Of a stretch of DNA of 64,000 nucleotides, positions 22,547 to 33,802 are shown one piece after another. A model generated the notes under the pieces. It ran no database searches. It was not told where the DNA came from and saw nothing but the letters and a program-made list of their open reading frames with translations. Position 1 is the stretch's first letter, and every line of letters begins with the position of its first letter. This stretch comes from Papaver somniferum (Eukaryota > Streptophyta > Magnoliopsida > Ranunculales > Papaveraceae). Location: contig NC_039362.1 in assembly GCF_003573695.1 (NCBI RefSeq), positions 8,970,227 through 9,034,226 of the forward strand, given 5' to 3'. A program made the translations under genes and the position numbers.

Positions 22547-24247
22547 ATGTCTGGATTTTGGTATGCTCCTGGGGATGGAAATAAAACTCTTAGAGAAATG
22601 GCTTATGGGCATCTGCCACGTTATGAACCTTCCACGGACCATGATGTCAATAGTCATAGGAATTATTATGGACATTTTCAAAGTCCCGAGCCGCAATACA
22701 TGAACCCTAATGACTATTCATACATGCATCATTCGCCACAACGTGAAAATGAACATTTTGCTAGTGCCTCACTCACCCAATCATCACTTATGGATCAAAT
22801 AGAAGCTCGAATCACAGCTTTAGAAATGCAATCACATGAGGAATCTGTCACATCTAATTTTCTTAGGCAACCTGAAATCTATGCATGTCCCGCATGTGGT
22901 AGTTTAGACCACCCTGTTGAGAATTGTCATATTTTGCATAATTTTAGGCAATCTAGAGAAAATCCAAGGTATGAAATGCCCATAAATTGTGAGAATGGTA
23001 GTCATTGGGACCATAATCAATCCTTTGAGGGTTGCGATCAATATTTTGTAGACCCTAATGACCATGCACACATGTACCATTCACCACAATTTGAACATGA
23101 AGAATTTTGTACTCCCATGAATTTAGACTCCACTACAGAATCTTTCAGACTCAGTGAGCAAAACTTCGATAGATCTACATCACGAATTAAGGCACATTTA
23201 GATCAGATTTTGCTTCACCTACAAAAGGAGGAAATTCATGAGGAAATGTATGTTGTCCCTAATGAAGTGTCTAGTCCCATCCATGTAAATGATGAATATG
23301 AACCTAATTTAGAGGAACATGAATCGACTAATGACACCACCACTTTTAATGAGGACCAATATGCATGCTACCATGATGATGATTATGATGATTATGATGA
23401 TATGTTAGAAGAACATGAAAATATTGTGGAACCTGTTGGTTCAATAACATATGGCTTCTCGCCCTCGACCTTCATGAATGTTGTTTTTTCTAATACTCAT
23501 TGTAATTCATATGATTTTGATATTGACATGGGATTCGTACAATTATTCTGTGAAGATGAACATGACATAGGAATAGTTGAATCTTCTGTAGACACTAATA
23601 TGCATGAAAATATATTTGATGTGTCTGATTCTCTACCTAGGTCACATTGTGATATTTCTCCTGATTTGCCGATGCATGAGAATAAATTTGTTGATGATGT
23701 TGATGATTCTGAGTGTGAACTTGACAATGTGTTTGATGATTGTGAGCATGATGTGACATGTGTAGATGATTTAGGAGATTTTGATTTGATTAATAATGAT
23801 GTGCCTATTCTCCTACATGAGTCACAATCTGTTGGCCTTCCACCCAACCTAGATTTGGTTTGTACCAATATTGTAAAACCAAATTTTCTGAAAATGCCCA
23901 ACCTAGGTTTGGAACTGTGTGCTTCCCAAGTCCTTTTGGACTATTTTGCTTCCAAATATAATACATTTGAAGAACCACAGTTGGAAATTTCATGTTTGCC
24001 CGTCCCTAGCACAGTTCATTTCGAGCTAGACCTTTTGCATGATGAACCCCCGAAACTGCGCGATTTTGTTTTCAAAACTATATCTTCTGTAAAATCCAGG
24101 TTTGGGGGTAGCTCATTTTGTTTCACAGCTTCACTTGCGTTTCTATCATATTATTATTTGAAGCTGTTGAAATGTCTACACTTCGTCTTTTGGGTTGATC
24201 CTCAACTCTTTAGATTGTTAGTGTATGGTGAATTTTTTTGTATATAA
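22547..24247 (+). CDS. Zinc-knuckle acidic protein of element C
   Basis: An intact 566-residue frame, the only real ORF of the element. A canonical CCHC knuckle (CX2CX4HX4C) lies at residues 114-127, just after a short charged helix, pointing to a Gag-derived RNA-binding protein; the capsid domain is not recognisable. Two similar blocks (NPNDYSYMHHSPQ, DPNDHAHMYHSPQ) flank the knuckle. The centre is strongly acidic with Asp-Glu-His runs. The C-terminus carries the module shared with A and B: MPNLGLELCAS, a KSRFGG segment, a hydrophobic stretch (about 24115-24190) and DPQLFRLLVYG at 24197-24229. The ORF is undamaged in a young insertion. Packaging of its own RNA by a partner element is inference. 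Confidence 0.75.
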   Translation: MSGFWYAPGDGNKTLREMAYGHLPRYEPSTDHDVNSHRNYYGHFQSPEPQYMNPNDYSYMHHSPQRENEHFASASLTQSSLMDQIEARITALEMQSHEESVTSNFLRQPEIYACPACGSLDHPVENCHILHNFRQSRENPRYEMPINCENGSHWDHNQSFEGCDQYFVDPNDHAHMYHSPQFEHEEFCTPMNLDSTTESFRLSEQNFDRSTSRIKAHLDQILLHLQKEEIHEEMYVVPNEVSSPIHVNDEYEPNLEEHESTNDTTTFNEDQYACYHDDDYDDYDDMLEEHENIVEPVGSITYGFSPSTFMNVVFSNTHCNSYDFDIDMGFVQLFCEDEHDIGIVESSVDTNMHENIFDVSDSLPRSHCDISPDLPMHENKFVDDVDDSECELDNVFDDCEHDVTCVDDLGDFDLINNDVPILLHESQSVGLPPNLDLVCTNIVKPNFLKMPNLGLELCASQVLLDYFASKYNTFEEPQLEISCLPVPSTVHFELDLLHDEPPKLRDFVFKTISSVKSRFGGSSFCFTASLAFLSYYYLKLLKCLHFVFWVDPQLFRLLVYGEFFCI

Positions 24248-25058
24248 TCCAGTAGTTAAAATTTCTTAAAATTTCTTAAAAAAACCCTTTTGTTCCTTTT
24301 GTATATATTTTGCTAATCCAATATGATCTCGGCTGAGATATGTCGGATTTTTGCCTTGAATAACGGAGTTTTAATTCTGCTTTCGCCGAAATCGGGTATT
24401 CTCTCTCCTTTTACTCTACTCAGCATGTCCCTTTTCCATATGTTGTTTTATAATTATTTCCATGTTTTGAAACATTGAGGACAATGTTTAGTTTAGGTTT
24501 GGCGGTATAGAGTAGATGCCACGATAATATGCTATAATTAAAAACAAAACTCCATCTTTTTGAAAAAAATTGAAAAATTAATTAAAAAAAATTTTAAAAA
24601 AAAATCAAAATTCAAAAAAAATTAAAAAATGAAAAATCATAAAAAAATGGAGCTCATTTACCTTGAAATGTTGACTCTTGTGCAAATATGTATTTTTATT
24701 AGGAGTCTTAGTCTAGATATTTAGGCACCCTGATTCTAGCACAATTCACATAGTGATAAGAAATTTGCACGCGCACGATCTACCAATACATGTATGGCCT
24801 CGATCTTCAAGGTGTTGGATAGGAAGTCACGATTGCCAATCACTTTAGAATACTGAACGAAACTTGACTAGCTTGTTCTTTGGTTGGTTGGGATAGACGA
24901 TGGAGGTTACATTAAGAAAAACAACCATCGAATTTAACTGGGTGCATCAAAAAGGGCTACCTCTTGCAAAGTGTCATGTAATTTTTATTTCCTGTTGTTT
25001 ATGTATCAAAAGTGCTACCATAAGTAAAAATCTCTAGCAAAAAAAAAAAAAAAAAAAA
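24248..25058 (+). other. 3' non-coding region of element C
   Basis: Holds the hairpin ACATTG-AGGA-CAATGT (24472-24487), then the tract TTTAGGTTTGGCGGTA with one G changed, an A-rich low-complexity run (24540-24650) and a terminal poly-A run into the gap. No gene is seen. The polypurine tract expected before the LTR is not visible and may lie in the gap. Confidence 0.65.
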
Positions 25059-25108
25059 NNNNNNNNNNNNNNNNNNNNNNNNNNNNNNNNNNNNNNNNNN
25101 NNNNNNNN
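25059..25108. other. Assembly gap (50 N)
   Basis: Begins in a poly-A run and stops exactly at the first base of the 3' LTR of C. The gap size is probably a placeholder. Confidence 0.9.
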
Positions 25109-27699
25109 TGATGAGTGCCAAATATTGTATATATTTATCCCTTTTTGTTGGCATTTAACTCATCTTTTGCGCATTAATTCTACATTTTATCCCATATTCT
25201 GTATTTTCATTGTTTTCAAGAATAAATATTTTTCTTAATTAATTTTGCATTTTTAGGTAATAAATAAAGTTCGGATGAGTCGCGGAGAGAAAAGAGCAGA
25301 AAAGTAGTGAAAAGCCGGGAGAAATTACGCAAGGAAGCCGCGAAGAATGGTGCGCACAACCTCATTTTCTACACACAAAAGCGCCTCCGTTCTCAGCCAT
25401 CAGATCAGTTCTCGGAAGCATCCGACGGTCGCTCCTTCATAGAGCATCAGAATCTGATGTCTCTGCCGAGCACCACAGCGCTGAAATTCCAAGCCTTCAG
25501 ATTAGATGGTAGTTGAATCCAACGGTCGCTCCTATGCCTGTGCATCAACTCCCGATGATTCCGCCTTACACTACAGTACCTAACTCCATCTGGTGCCGTT
25601 AACTTCGTTGCACCTTAGAATCCGACGGTCGCTTCACACATCCTTCCATCTACCCGTTCGATTCCACTCAGATCCAATGATCCAACATCTCAGATTCGCC
25701 AACATCTAAATTTGATATCCCGCCTCACACAGTAGCAGCCTATACCTATATCCTGAACCCGACCCAATCTTCTCCTCTTTCTTTCTTCTCCTCCACCCGA
25801 CAGTAGCTCTGCAACTGCAACTGCACCTCCCCTCTCTGCCATGCCGCTGTCGCTTACACCACCATCACCTCCACAGTTCTGCCACCACCACCAGTTCCAT
25901 CACTGCCACTACCATCCCCAACACCCTAGCCTAGCTATTTTCTTCATCTCACAACCTCTGAAACCCTAGGTTTTGGGGTGAGTAAAATAGCTAGAAATTA
26001 GGGGACAATAGGAGAAGGAAAAGCATCAGAGAAACATCAAGAAGCATGGGTCGAGCAGAGGAAGCTAAATTTTGGGTAATAATTTAAACCCTAATTGTAC
26101 TGTGTATTGATATTTTTGGGGAAAATGTGTTTAAACCCTAATTTGTTAATTTGGGTATAAATAGAACTGATGTATGAGATGTAAAACTTGTTCTTGGACT
26201 GGCCAAGTTTCCACCCAATTTGGGTTAGCCTAATTTCAATTGTTCTTGCACTGTTAATTGTCCTGTTAAATTTCATTGCTCACTATTAGTTCACTATGTA
26301 GTGTAAATGTGTGATAGTATCCTGGTTAGGTTAATTTTCAATTGTTCACTGTTAGTGAATTGTTCACTGTTAGTGTCTTGCTCCTGTTAATGTGCAATGT
26401 CTTGTTAATGTCTTGTTAGTGCCATCCCTAGCTCACTGTTATGCTGTTTGTCATGTTCTAAATCACCCTGCTAGGGACTTGATGAATCTCTAATGTCTTC
26501 TTGTGTAGTACATTGATCACACTGCTCTAGAAGGCTAAACAAGTTTAGGAAAAACTTGAACTTAGCTCATCATCACCTCACTTTCACAATGTATGCCAAG
26601 TATGCTTTGTAGTTAGGTTCATGAGCTGCTGATAAGCTGCAACTCAAGCTGAATTCATAATCCCTTGACTAGTTGTGCTGTAGAAAGACAATTAGTGCTT
26701 TGGAAATAATACCATAGTTGTGTTTAACTTTCTATAGGAGAATACACAGTAAAAAAATTAGAGTGAATTCAACCCCTAGTTCCCATCCATAATTCCATCA
26801 TCAACTGTTAGCTTTGTTCTTGCTTTGTTTTGCTTTTGCCTTGCTTGCTTCTTTCATGCCCTGTAACTCTCCTGTTTTGCAATTTTGTTCACTGCTTGAG
26901 CAGCTGCAGCTTCTTCTGCAGCTCTGTTGCTACTGCACTGCTGTGCATTTTCTGCTGCACTGCTGTGCTTCTTTTGCTGCTGCTGCCCCTTCTTCTCCTG
27001 CAGCCAAGCCAATTTTGCTGCTGCTGCCCCTTCTTCTCCTGCAGCCAAGCCAATTCTGCTGTTGCTGTTGCCTTTGTCTTGCAGCTGCTGCTGCTGCATT
27101 TCTGCTTCCCCTGTTGCCAACCTGCTGCAGCTCCTGCTCCTGCTGCTGCCTTCCTTTTGCTGCACTGCTACTTGCCTCTCTGTAACCCAGCTGCTTCTGT
27201 TGCATTGCTGCTGAATGCTGTGCACTCAAGCCCAAAGTTCACTTCCAAAAACCCAGAACACAATGTGAGCCCAACTGTAAGACCAATACTAAGGCCCATT
27301 CCATTAAAGCTCAAAGCCCAGTTTGGGTTAAGGTTGAAGGCCCAATCCAAATCAACTGTGGGCTTAACCCAAAGCTCAATCAAAGTCCCAAAGCCCATTT
27401 GCATTGTAGAGATAACTGAGCCCAAGCTCAGTTCATTTTATGTTTAACAAACCCACTAAGCCCAATCCATTCAAAGGGCATTCAAACCCAATAGTACATT
27501 AAGCCCAACACTTCCAAAGGGCTTCTAAGCCCAAAGCAAATCTAGGAACCCAATTAGCTAAAACACTTCCGAAACACACCCGATCTCTGTGGATCGACCC
27601 GTATTTGCACGAGCTACAACTGACGACCGTGCACTTGCGGTATTACTGTAGGCCCGTTTTCATCGCATCATTATTCTACACACCTTTCCGGACCTGCCA
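25109..27699 (+). mobile_element. 3' LTR of element C
   Basis: Near-identical to 19040-21602 (TATA box at 26156-26164). It has two extra short duplications: 17 bp near 25691-25707 and 11 bp near 26399-26411, together accounting for the 28-bp length difference. Confidence 0.92.
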
Positions 27700-27704
27700 T
27701 TGAA

Positions 27705-28343
27705 CCACCAAGAACTGTTACATTAAATGGTGTAAAAACATCAAACTCAGAATGGGTAAATTGGAGACGCTTAGATAGATTTGTTTCTACTTGTCTAAAG
27801 TCTACTTTTACTCCTACAGTAAGTGGTGATGTTCTTGGTTTAACTTCATCTAAGGAAATTTGTGATTATCTTGAAACTAGCTTTAGAACCAAATTTCTTG
27901 CTTGGAAAAACATGTTAAGATCTCAACTCCATGGCATTAAAAAGGGAAATCAGTCTATAATGGTTTATCTTCAGAAAATCAAGACTATCTATGATTCTTT
28001 AGCAGCAATTGGAGAAAAAGTAAGTGATGAGGATTTAATGATGTTTATAATGAATGGTTTAGGTAGTGAGTATGATATTTTTGTGATCTCTTCATAAAAT
28101 AGGGAGAATCCTTTTACTTTTGGAGAAATTAAAGCCAAATTGCTTTCTCATCAGCAGTTTTTAGCTGATAGACAACAATGTTCTACAAATGTGTTTGATG
28201 ATCACAATGCTACTTCTTTTCATGTCAAAAATGGTTCTTATAATCATACTTCTAATAAGAAGAATGGTGGAAATTTTAAACAAAGCACCTATCAACATGG
28301 GTCAAGCTCTAATGATTCAAATTATCAAAATGGGTCAAGTTAA
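27705..28343 (+). pseudogene. Gag of copia X (second part)
   Basis: Continues the Gag frame broken at 19039, with the UBN2-type central region (LGLTSSKEICDYLE, LRSQLHGIKKGNQS, FIMNGLGSEYDIF). A TAA at 28096-28098 and another stop at 28341-28343 break it. The zinc knuckle (CQICKKKGHLATRC, about 28385-28430) lies in the next frame, indicating a frameshift between 28343 and 28385. Gag would form virus-like particles; this copy is not functional. Confidence 0.8.
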
Positions 28344-29750
28344 AATACTTCAAATGGTACAAGAAGACTGGATTATAATCAAATTCTGTCAGATTTGCAA
28401 AAAGAAGGGACATCTAGCTACCAGATGTTTCTTTCGATATCATCCTCCTAGTTGTGTTTCAACTACTTCTCAAGCTCATTTTGCAAATACTGAAGCTCCA
28501 AGTGATTTCTCTACTGGTGTTTTTCATACTTCTGGTCCTTCTCAACAAGCCTTTGCAAGTTTCACTGCTGAAAATGATGATCCTTCTTCATCAAATATAG
28601 TTTGGATTTTAGATAGTGGGGCTACTACTCACATGACTGGTGACAAAAATATTCTTCAAAATGCTTCTGATTATCAGGGAAAGGATAAGGTTCAAATTGG
28701 CAATGGTAAGACCTTACCCATAGCTCTTACTGGTAGCTCTATTATTCAAACACCTACTGCATGCTTTAAACTAGCTAATGTATTGCATGTTCCATCCATG
28801 AAACATAACCTTTTATCAGTAGCTAGATTTACCACGGATAATGTTTTTTCTATCACCTTTGATCCTTATGGTTTTGAAATAAGAAGTTTGAAGACAAATG
28901 AGCTATTAGCTAGAGGAAAAATGATCAATAACTTATATCATATTTCATCTGCCATATTTCATTCTGTTTTTTCTTCTATTGTTGCTTCTCCTGATATTTG
29001 GCATGCTAGGTTAGGGCATCCATCTACTAGAGTCTTACAACAACTTCATAATCATAAAAACATTAAACTTTCTTCCTATGTTTCAAAATATTTATGTCAT
29101 CCTTGTCAACTAGCTAAAAGTAAAAGGTTACCATTTCAACTATCTTCTACTCATGCATCTAATCCACTTGCACTTATTCATTGTGATGAATGGGGTCCAA
29201 CACCAATTTCTTCTTTATCTGGTCATAGATATTAATTCTGTTTATAGATGATTTCAGCAAATTTCATTGGATTTATCCAGTGCATCTTAAAACCGATGTT
29301 TTGCAATGTTTTCAACATTTTAAAACCTTGACAGAAAATTTATTTCATACAAAAATTATTTCTTTCCAAACTGATAGCGCTAGTGAACTTGTCAAGGGTT
29401 CTTTTAAGATTTTCTTGATTCTTGTGGCATTCAACTTAGAATCTCTTGTCTTAACACCCCAGAGCAGAATGGTCTTGCTGAAAAAAATCATAGACACATT
29501 ACTGAAATGGGGAATACTCTTATTTTTAATGCTCCTTGTCCAAAGGATTTTTGGTATGATGCTTTCTTAGCAGCTACCTATTTAATCAACAGAACTCCAA
29601 CCCCACTTCTTAATAATAGATCTCCTTTAGAAGTTCTTTATAATTCATCTCCAGATTATTCTTTGTTAAAAAAATTTTGTTGTGTTTGTTATCCTTTCTT
29701 GGGTCACTCTAGAGTTGACAAACTATCACCAAAATAAATCAAATGTCTTT
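28344..29750 (+). pseudogene. Protease-integrase region of copia X
   Basis: The zinc knuckle is followed by the copia protease (WILDSGATTHMTG near 28605, ILxVPxMKHNLLSV-like near 28780) and the integrase with the HHCC N-terminus (WHARLGHPS near 29000, CHPCQLAKS near 29098) and a catalytic-core start (IHCDEWGP near 29178). A stop near 29233 coincides with a small deletion. The core continues in shifted frames at 29240-29570 and 29507-29737 (FQTDSASELV, then ATYLINRTPTPLL). The expected Gly in the second catalytic block is changed. At least three frameshifts or stops make it non-functional. Confidence 0.85.
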
Positions 29751-31681
29751 TTCTTGGATATACATTTTTACATAAAGGCTATAAATGTTACAATCCCATA
29801 AAAAAAGAACTTATATTTCAAGGCATGTTGTATTTTCTGAATCTGAATTCTATTTTTCCTCTTATGCTTCTTCTGTTTCACATTTTGAGTTAACTGATGT
29901 TGTTCCTGGATCTTTGCTTTCTAATGAGTATGTTCCTGTTCAATACATTGTTACAAGGTCACAAAAAGGAATTTCAAAACCAAAACTTTTTCCTGATAAT
30001 GTCATGAACTACTCAGTAAAACATCCAGTTCATTCTGCTTTTACCTCTTTACTACATATTTCTACTGAGCCTAAAAGTTTTAAGTCAGCTATTAAAGACC
30101 CAAAATGGCAGGTGTCTATGAAGGAAGAGAATACAACTTTGAAAAATAATGATACACGGGACTTAGTTGATCCTGAAACACACATGAACATCTTAGGTTG
30201 CAATTGGGTTTATAGGATTAAGTATAAATCATATGGAAAAGTGGACAGATTTAAGTCAAGACTAGTAGCTCTAGGCTATAATCAGGAAGAAAGGATTGAT
30301 TATAGTGAGACTTTCAATCCTGTTGTAAAATCCACAACTGTCAGAGTCGTTCTCACATTAGCAGTTACACGGGGTTGGATTATTAAGCAATTGGATTATC
30401 CAATGCTTTTCTACATGGTGATTTACATGAAGATGTTTATATGCAACAACCTCTAGGCTTTGCTGATCCAGAATATCCAAATAAAGTTGTCATTTGAAGA
30501 AAAGTTTATATGGTTTGAAACAAGCACCAAGGTCTTGGTTTCAAAAATTCAGTACTTCATTGATAGGTTTTGGTTTTGTGAGCACTGTGTCTGATTTTTC
30601 AATGTTTGTATATACTTCTGGTTCACATATGATGGCCTTATTACTCTATGTTGATGATATTATATTAACAGGATCATCAAAAATATTGCTTACTGATCTT
30701 ATAAAATATTTGAGTAACAATTTTGCTATGAAGGAATTAGGGAATTTGCATTATTTCCTAGGATTAGAAGCAGTCAGATCAGAAAATTCTATTATGTTGT
30801 CTGAAAACAAATATACTATGGAATTACTCTCTAAAGCTCACATGCTAGACTGTAATCCTTGTAGTACTCCAGTTTCTAAAGGACCTAGAGTATCTATCAA
30901 GGAAGGGGTTTTATTACCAAATGCTACTGAATACAGAACTATAGTAGGAATGTTGCAGTATTTGTGCTTAACCAGGCCTGACATTTGTTTTGATGTAAAT
31001 TATGCTAGCAAGTATATGCATTCTCCTACTGACATTCATCTATTACTAGTTAAAAGTATCCTTAGGTACTTACAAGGTACACTTGGTTATGGTATAACAT
31101 TAAGAAAGGGAGATATTGAATGCTTAACAGCTTTTACTGACTCAGATTGGGGTAGTTGTCCTGAGACATCAAGATCCACTTGTGGGTATGCAATTTTTAT
31201 GGGAAAATATTTAATCTCATGGTCAAGCAAAAAGCATCCTACTGTGTCTAGATCAACAGCAGAGGCAGAATATAAAAGTTTGTCAGTTGCTACAACAGAG
31301 TTGGAGTGACTTGCATCTCTGTTTTCTGAATTACGTATTTCACTTAAGCATCCTATTACATTGTTTTGTGATAACACAAGTGCAATTTACTTATCTTCTA
31401 ATCATGTTTCTCATTCCAGGGTAAAACATATAAAAATTCATTATCATGTTGTCAGGGAGTTGATAGAACAAGGATTTCTCACAGTTCAGCATGTCTCTTC
31501 AGAAAATCAGTTAGCATATTTGTTTACAAAGGGACTATGTGCTCCAATTTTTACTTCACTACTGCAACAGTTACTGGTACTTCCTACTTCTTCAGATACT
31601 TCCATCCATATTTCAGCTGGTTCTTCTACTTCTTCAGACATTTCTGTTGTTGCTGCTACTGAAGATATTTCAAATTTCTGA
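29751..31681 (+). pseudogene. Reverse transcriptase-RNase H region of copia X
   Basis: RT begins near 30085 ([32 protein letters not shown]). A frameshift near 30395 separates the catalytic LD from its continuation, [11 protein letters not shown]. The rest runs 30494-31309 with YGLKQAPRSWF and the YVDD box (LLLYVDDIILTG near 30648). RNase H follows (DSDWGSCPETSRST, AEAEYKSL). A TGA at 31307-31309 stands where this family has Trp; the frame then continues to 31681 (CDNTSAIYLSSN, HIKIHYHVVRE). The domain order protease-integrase-RT-RNase H is that of Ty1/copia. Confidence 0.88.
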
Positions 31682-31742
31682 TAAAAATTGTTCTCTGCTT
31701 TTCTTTCCTTGTTCAGACTGATTAGTGCTTCATACTATTAGT

Positions 31743-31999
31743 TTGAGGGGGGATAATAAATATAGTCAAATTATATTGACTTTAGTCCAGTCAGTTGGTG
31801 TCGGTTTCAGTGTCTGAATAAGTGTCCATTTAGAAGTTTGGTCCAACTGTTTTTTTACAGTATTAATAGATGTCTGAAACATACCGACAACTCATCTTTT
31901 CCATGATTGTAATAATATCTTCTTCTTCAATAACTCTTTTCTTGATTTCTTTACTGATTAAAAATTTACAATCTTGATAATCAAAATATAGAATTCTCA
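31743..31999 (+). mobile_element. Polypurine tract and probable short 3' LTR of copia X
   Basis: GAGGGGGGA at 31745-31753 follows the pol end as expected. About 245 bases follow with AATAA-type signals, ending near GAATTCTCA. No upstream copy was found, so LTR limits are uncertain. Confidence 0.45.
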
Positions 32000-33246
32000 G
32001 CACCAGTTCTTCATTCCCGGCTCATCTGAGCATCTCCTCCATTATCATCTACACATATTAACCTCTTCATTTGTCAATCTTCACAAGAATCTTTTCTTCC
32101 AAAACTCCGAGCAGCACATCTTCTCTCTCGATCCATCCATTACAGACCCTAGCTAATGTTCTTCTCCATTCCTCGGCTGCAAATCATTTTCAAAATCTGA
32201 AGATACATAATCTCCACCAAACCAGCACCAACAATCGAATCCCGTTGTTTGTTTCTGAATATAGAAGCATTAATAATCTGAGACTGTCATCTCTCCCTCT
32301 CGGGTGTACCACCAGACGAAAAGACTTTACACTATTTGCTCATCGACTACTGCTACCTGCACTTCAGCAAGTCCATCTTCTTCAATCACCCTTGCAACCG
32401 AAAGTACGTCCCCCATTGTTATACTTGAGAACAATCAAATCGATTAACCAAAGATCCTCAAAGTTGTAGCTGTTGTTTCCGGAAGTTATTAATTGTTGCG
32501 ACCGTCAATGTCTTTATTCTTCCCCTCTCTGTCGTGACTTTCAACATTTCTCTTGCTAAGATTGCCACCTTCTTCTCAATAAATGAGATGGAACATCGAG
32601 TCTGCCTTTGAACATACCACCAACGATTGTGCTAGAGAATGGGACAGTCTCCCACTTATATCTTAACTTGTCACGTGCTTGGCCAAATGAACAAAGATAA
32701 TTCTCCATTTCCATTAGTATCATTCTTAGGACGGAAGATGATTTATATGCTGCTGATACATGAAGATACCATGCCATCCATATTTTTGTGATATTCGCCG
32801 GAAACGCCATTTAAGTTGTAACTTAAGCGTTTATTTGTCGGATGATCGAATTCATTTGCGGTTTCTACAAAAGCACTAAAATAATGTTGTTAGGTATAAT
32901 ATTTAGTCTTAGATAATATAAATATGGGTACAAAATGTAGCACTTACGTGCTTATCAACACCCCCCACACTTATATTTTGCTAGTCCTCGAGCAAAACAA
33001 AGAATTGACCTGCTACACAGCTGTTCATGTTATAAGAGATCGTTAGACCCGCTACACAGCTGGTCATAAAATGAAAATTTGAAATACCATACCAAGACAC
33101 GCTACACAGCTGGTCATAGAAAATACCACACAAAAGACCCGCTACACAGCTGGTCATAACCCTGAAAATCATAATGATAATAATTTATATTGAGTCTTAG
33201 CTAATATAAATATGTGTATAAAATGTAGCACTTGCGTGCTTATCAG
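32000..33246 (-). mobile_element. Remnant G: deleted Athila-like element
   Basis: On the minus strand an LTR start, TGATAAGCACGTAAGTGC, begins at about 32958 and runs left. It is preceded by TTGCTCGAGGACTAGC and GTGTGGGGGG, the 3' signature also seen before the A/B LTRs. A second copy of the LTR start lies at 33246, with only some 75 bases of LTR before internal sequence begins. G therefore looks like a 5' LTR stub joined by deletion to the 3' end and 3' LTR. The left end is not resolved; short frames inside are not recognised. Confidence 0.5.
33006..33159. repeat. Four spaced copies of GCTACACAGCTGGTCAT
   Basis: A 17-base unit (first copy with small changes) recurs at about 33012, 33051, 33101 and 33141, spaced 40-50 bases, just inside the 3' end of G. 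The core CAGCTG is palindromic. Confidence 0.7.
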
Positions 33247-33282
33247 GCGCTGGCTTGGCCGGGCGCGGGCTGTTGACTCTGT

Positions 33283-33802
33283 GTGGCGCGAACTGTTGGC
33301 GTCTCTTGCTGGCTCGGTTGTTTCTTTCCATGCGTGGCTCGGGTAGGAAATCCTTTCCTTGTTTATATCCCAAAGTATCACGTCCATATGAAAGGTGTTA
33401 GCTCTCCTCCTCATATTATACTGCCGGTTTCACTTTCAAGTTCCGGGGCTGGAGGTAGAGCAGTAGCGATAACGCATGCTAGCATATTGCAAACACGTAC
33501 TTCCACGTTTTTTTTATCAAACCCCGATTGACTCGCGTAGACAAATATCTTTTCCAGCCGATATCACGCCCTAATTCACGACTGGTGGAAAGTTTTCCTT
33601 TTTCGGATTTCATCGCTCTGCTGAGTATAAGAGGTGATCTTGAATGTTTCGTTCGTACAGATCGTCTTGAAATCACGTTTATCCTTTTTACAGGTATTGT
33701 CTCGTGCTTTATCCTGGCTCCTCACTCTGTTTTCTTGTTCATGTAGATTGCTGGTGTAGATATGGTGAGAACTTATCCCATCTTTTGATTTTGTGGTAGA
33801 TA
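33283..33802 (+). promoter_or_regulatory. 5' region of the opposite-strand gene in E
   Basis: Homologous to 51770-52220 of F (shared GTTTCTTTCCATGCGTGGCT and a following GAGGNNGTAGCGATAACGC-like segment). The TATA box of F is degenerate here (CCATATGAAAGG near 33384). Pyrimidine-rich tracts followed by AG near 33745 and 33800 suggest splice acceptors. Confidence 0.4.

Larger units (their letters stand above)
19040..27699 (+). mobile_element. Element C: young non-autonomous LTR retrotransposon nested in copia X
   Basis: Two LTRs of 2563 and 2591 bp flank about 3.5 kb of internal sequence. The primer site, ORF, hairpin and LTR ends are intact, and the insertion is framed by TTGAA (19035-19039 and 27700-27704). 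By eye the LTRs differ at about a dozen positions plus two short duplications, so the insertion is recent. No reverse transcriptase, RNase H or integrase is present. Long LTRs with little coding content resemble LARD-type derivatives; the Asp-tRNA site and hairpin tie it to the Athila/Tat side of Ty3/gypsy. Confidence 0.9.

Noticed and set aside
23497..23901. 134-codon minus-strand ORF, Ser-rich
   Set aside because: Shadow of the Asp-rich coding region of the intact element C ORF.
32071..32469. 132-codon plus-strand ORF as a host gene
   Set aside because: Lies antisense in remnant G LTR sequence; Ser-Leu-rich composition and no recognised motif.
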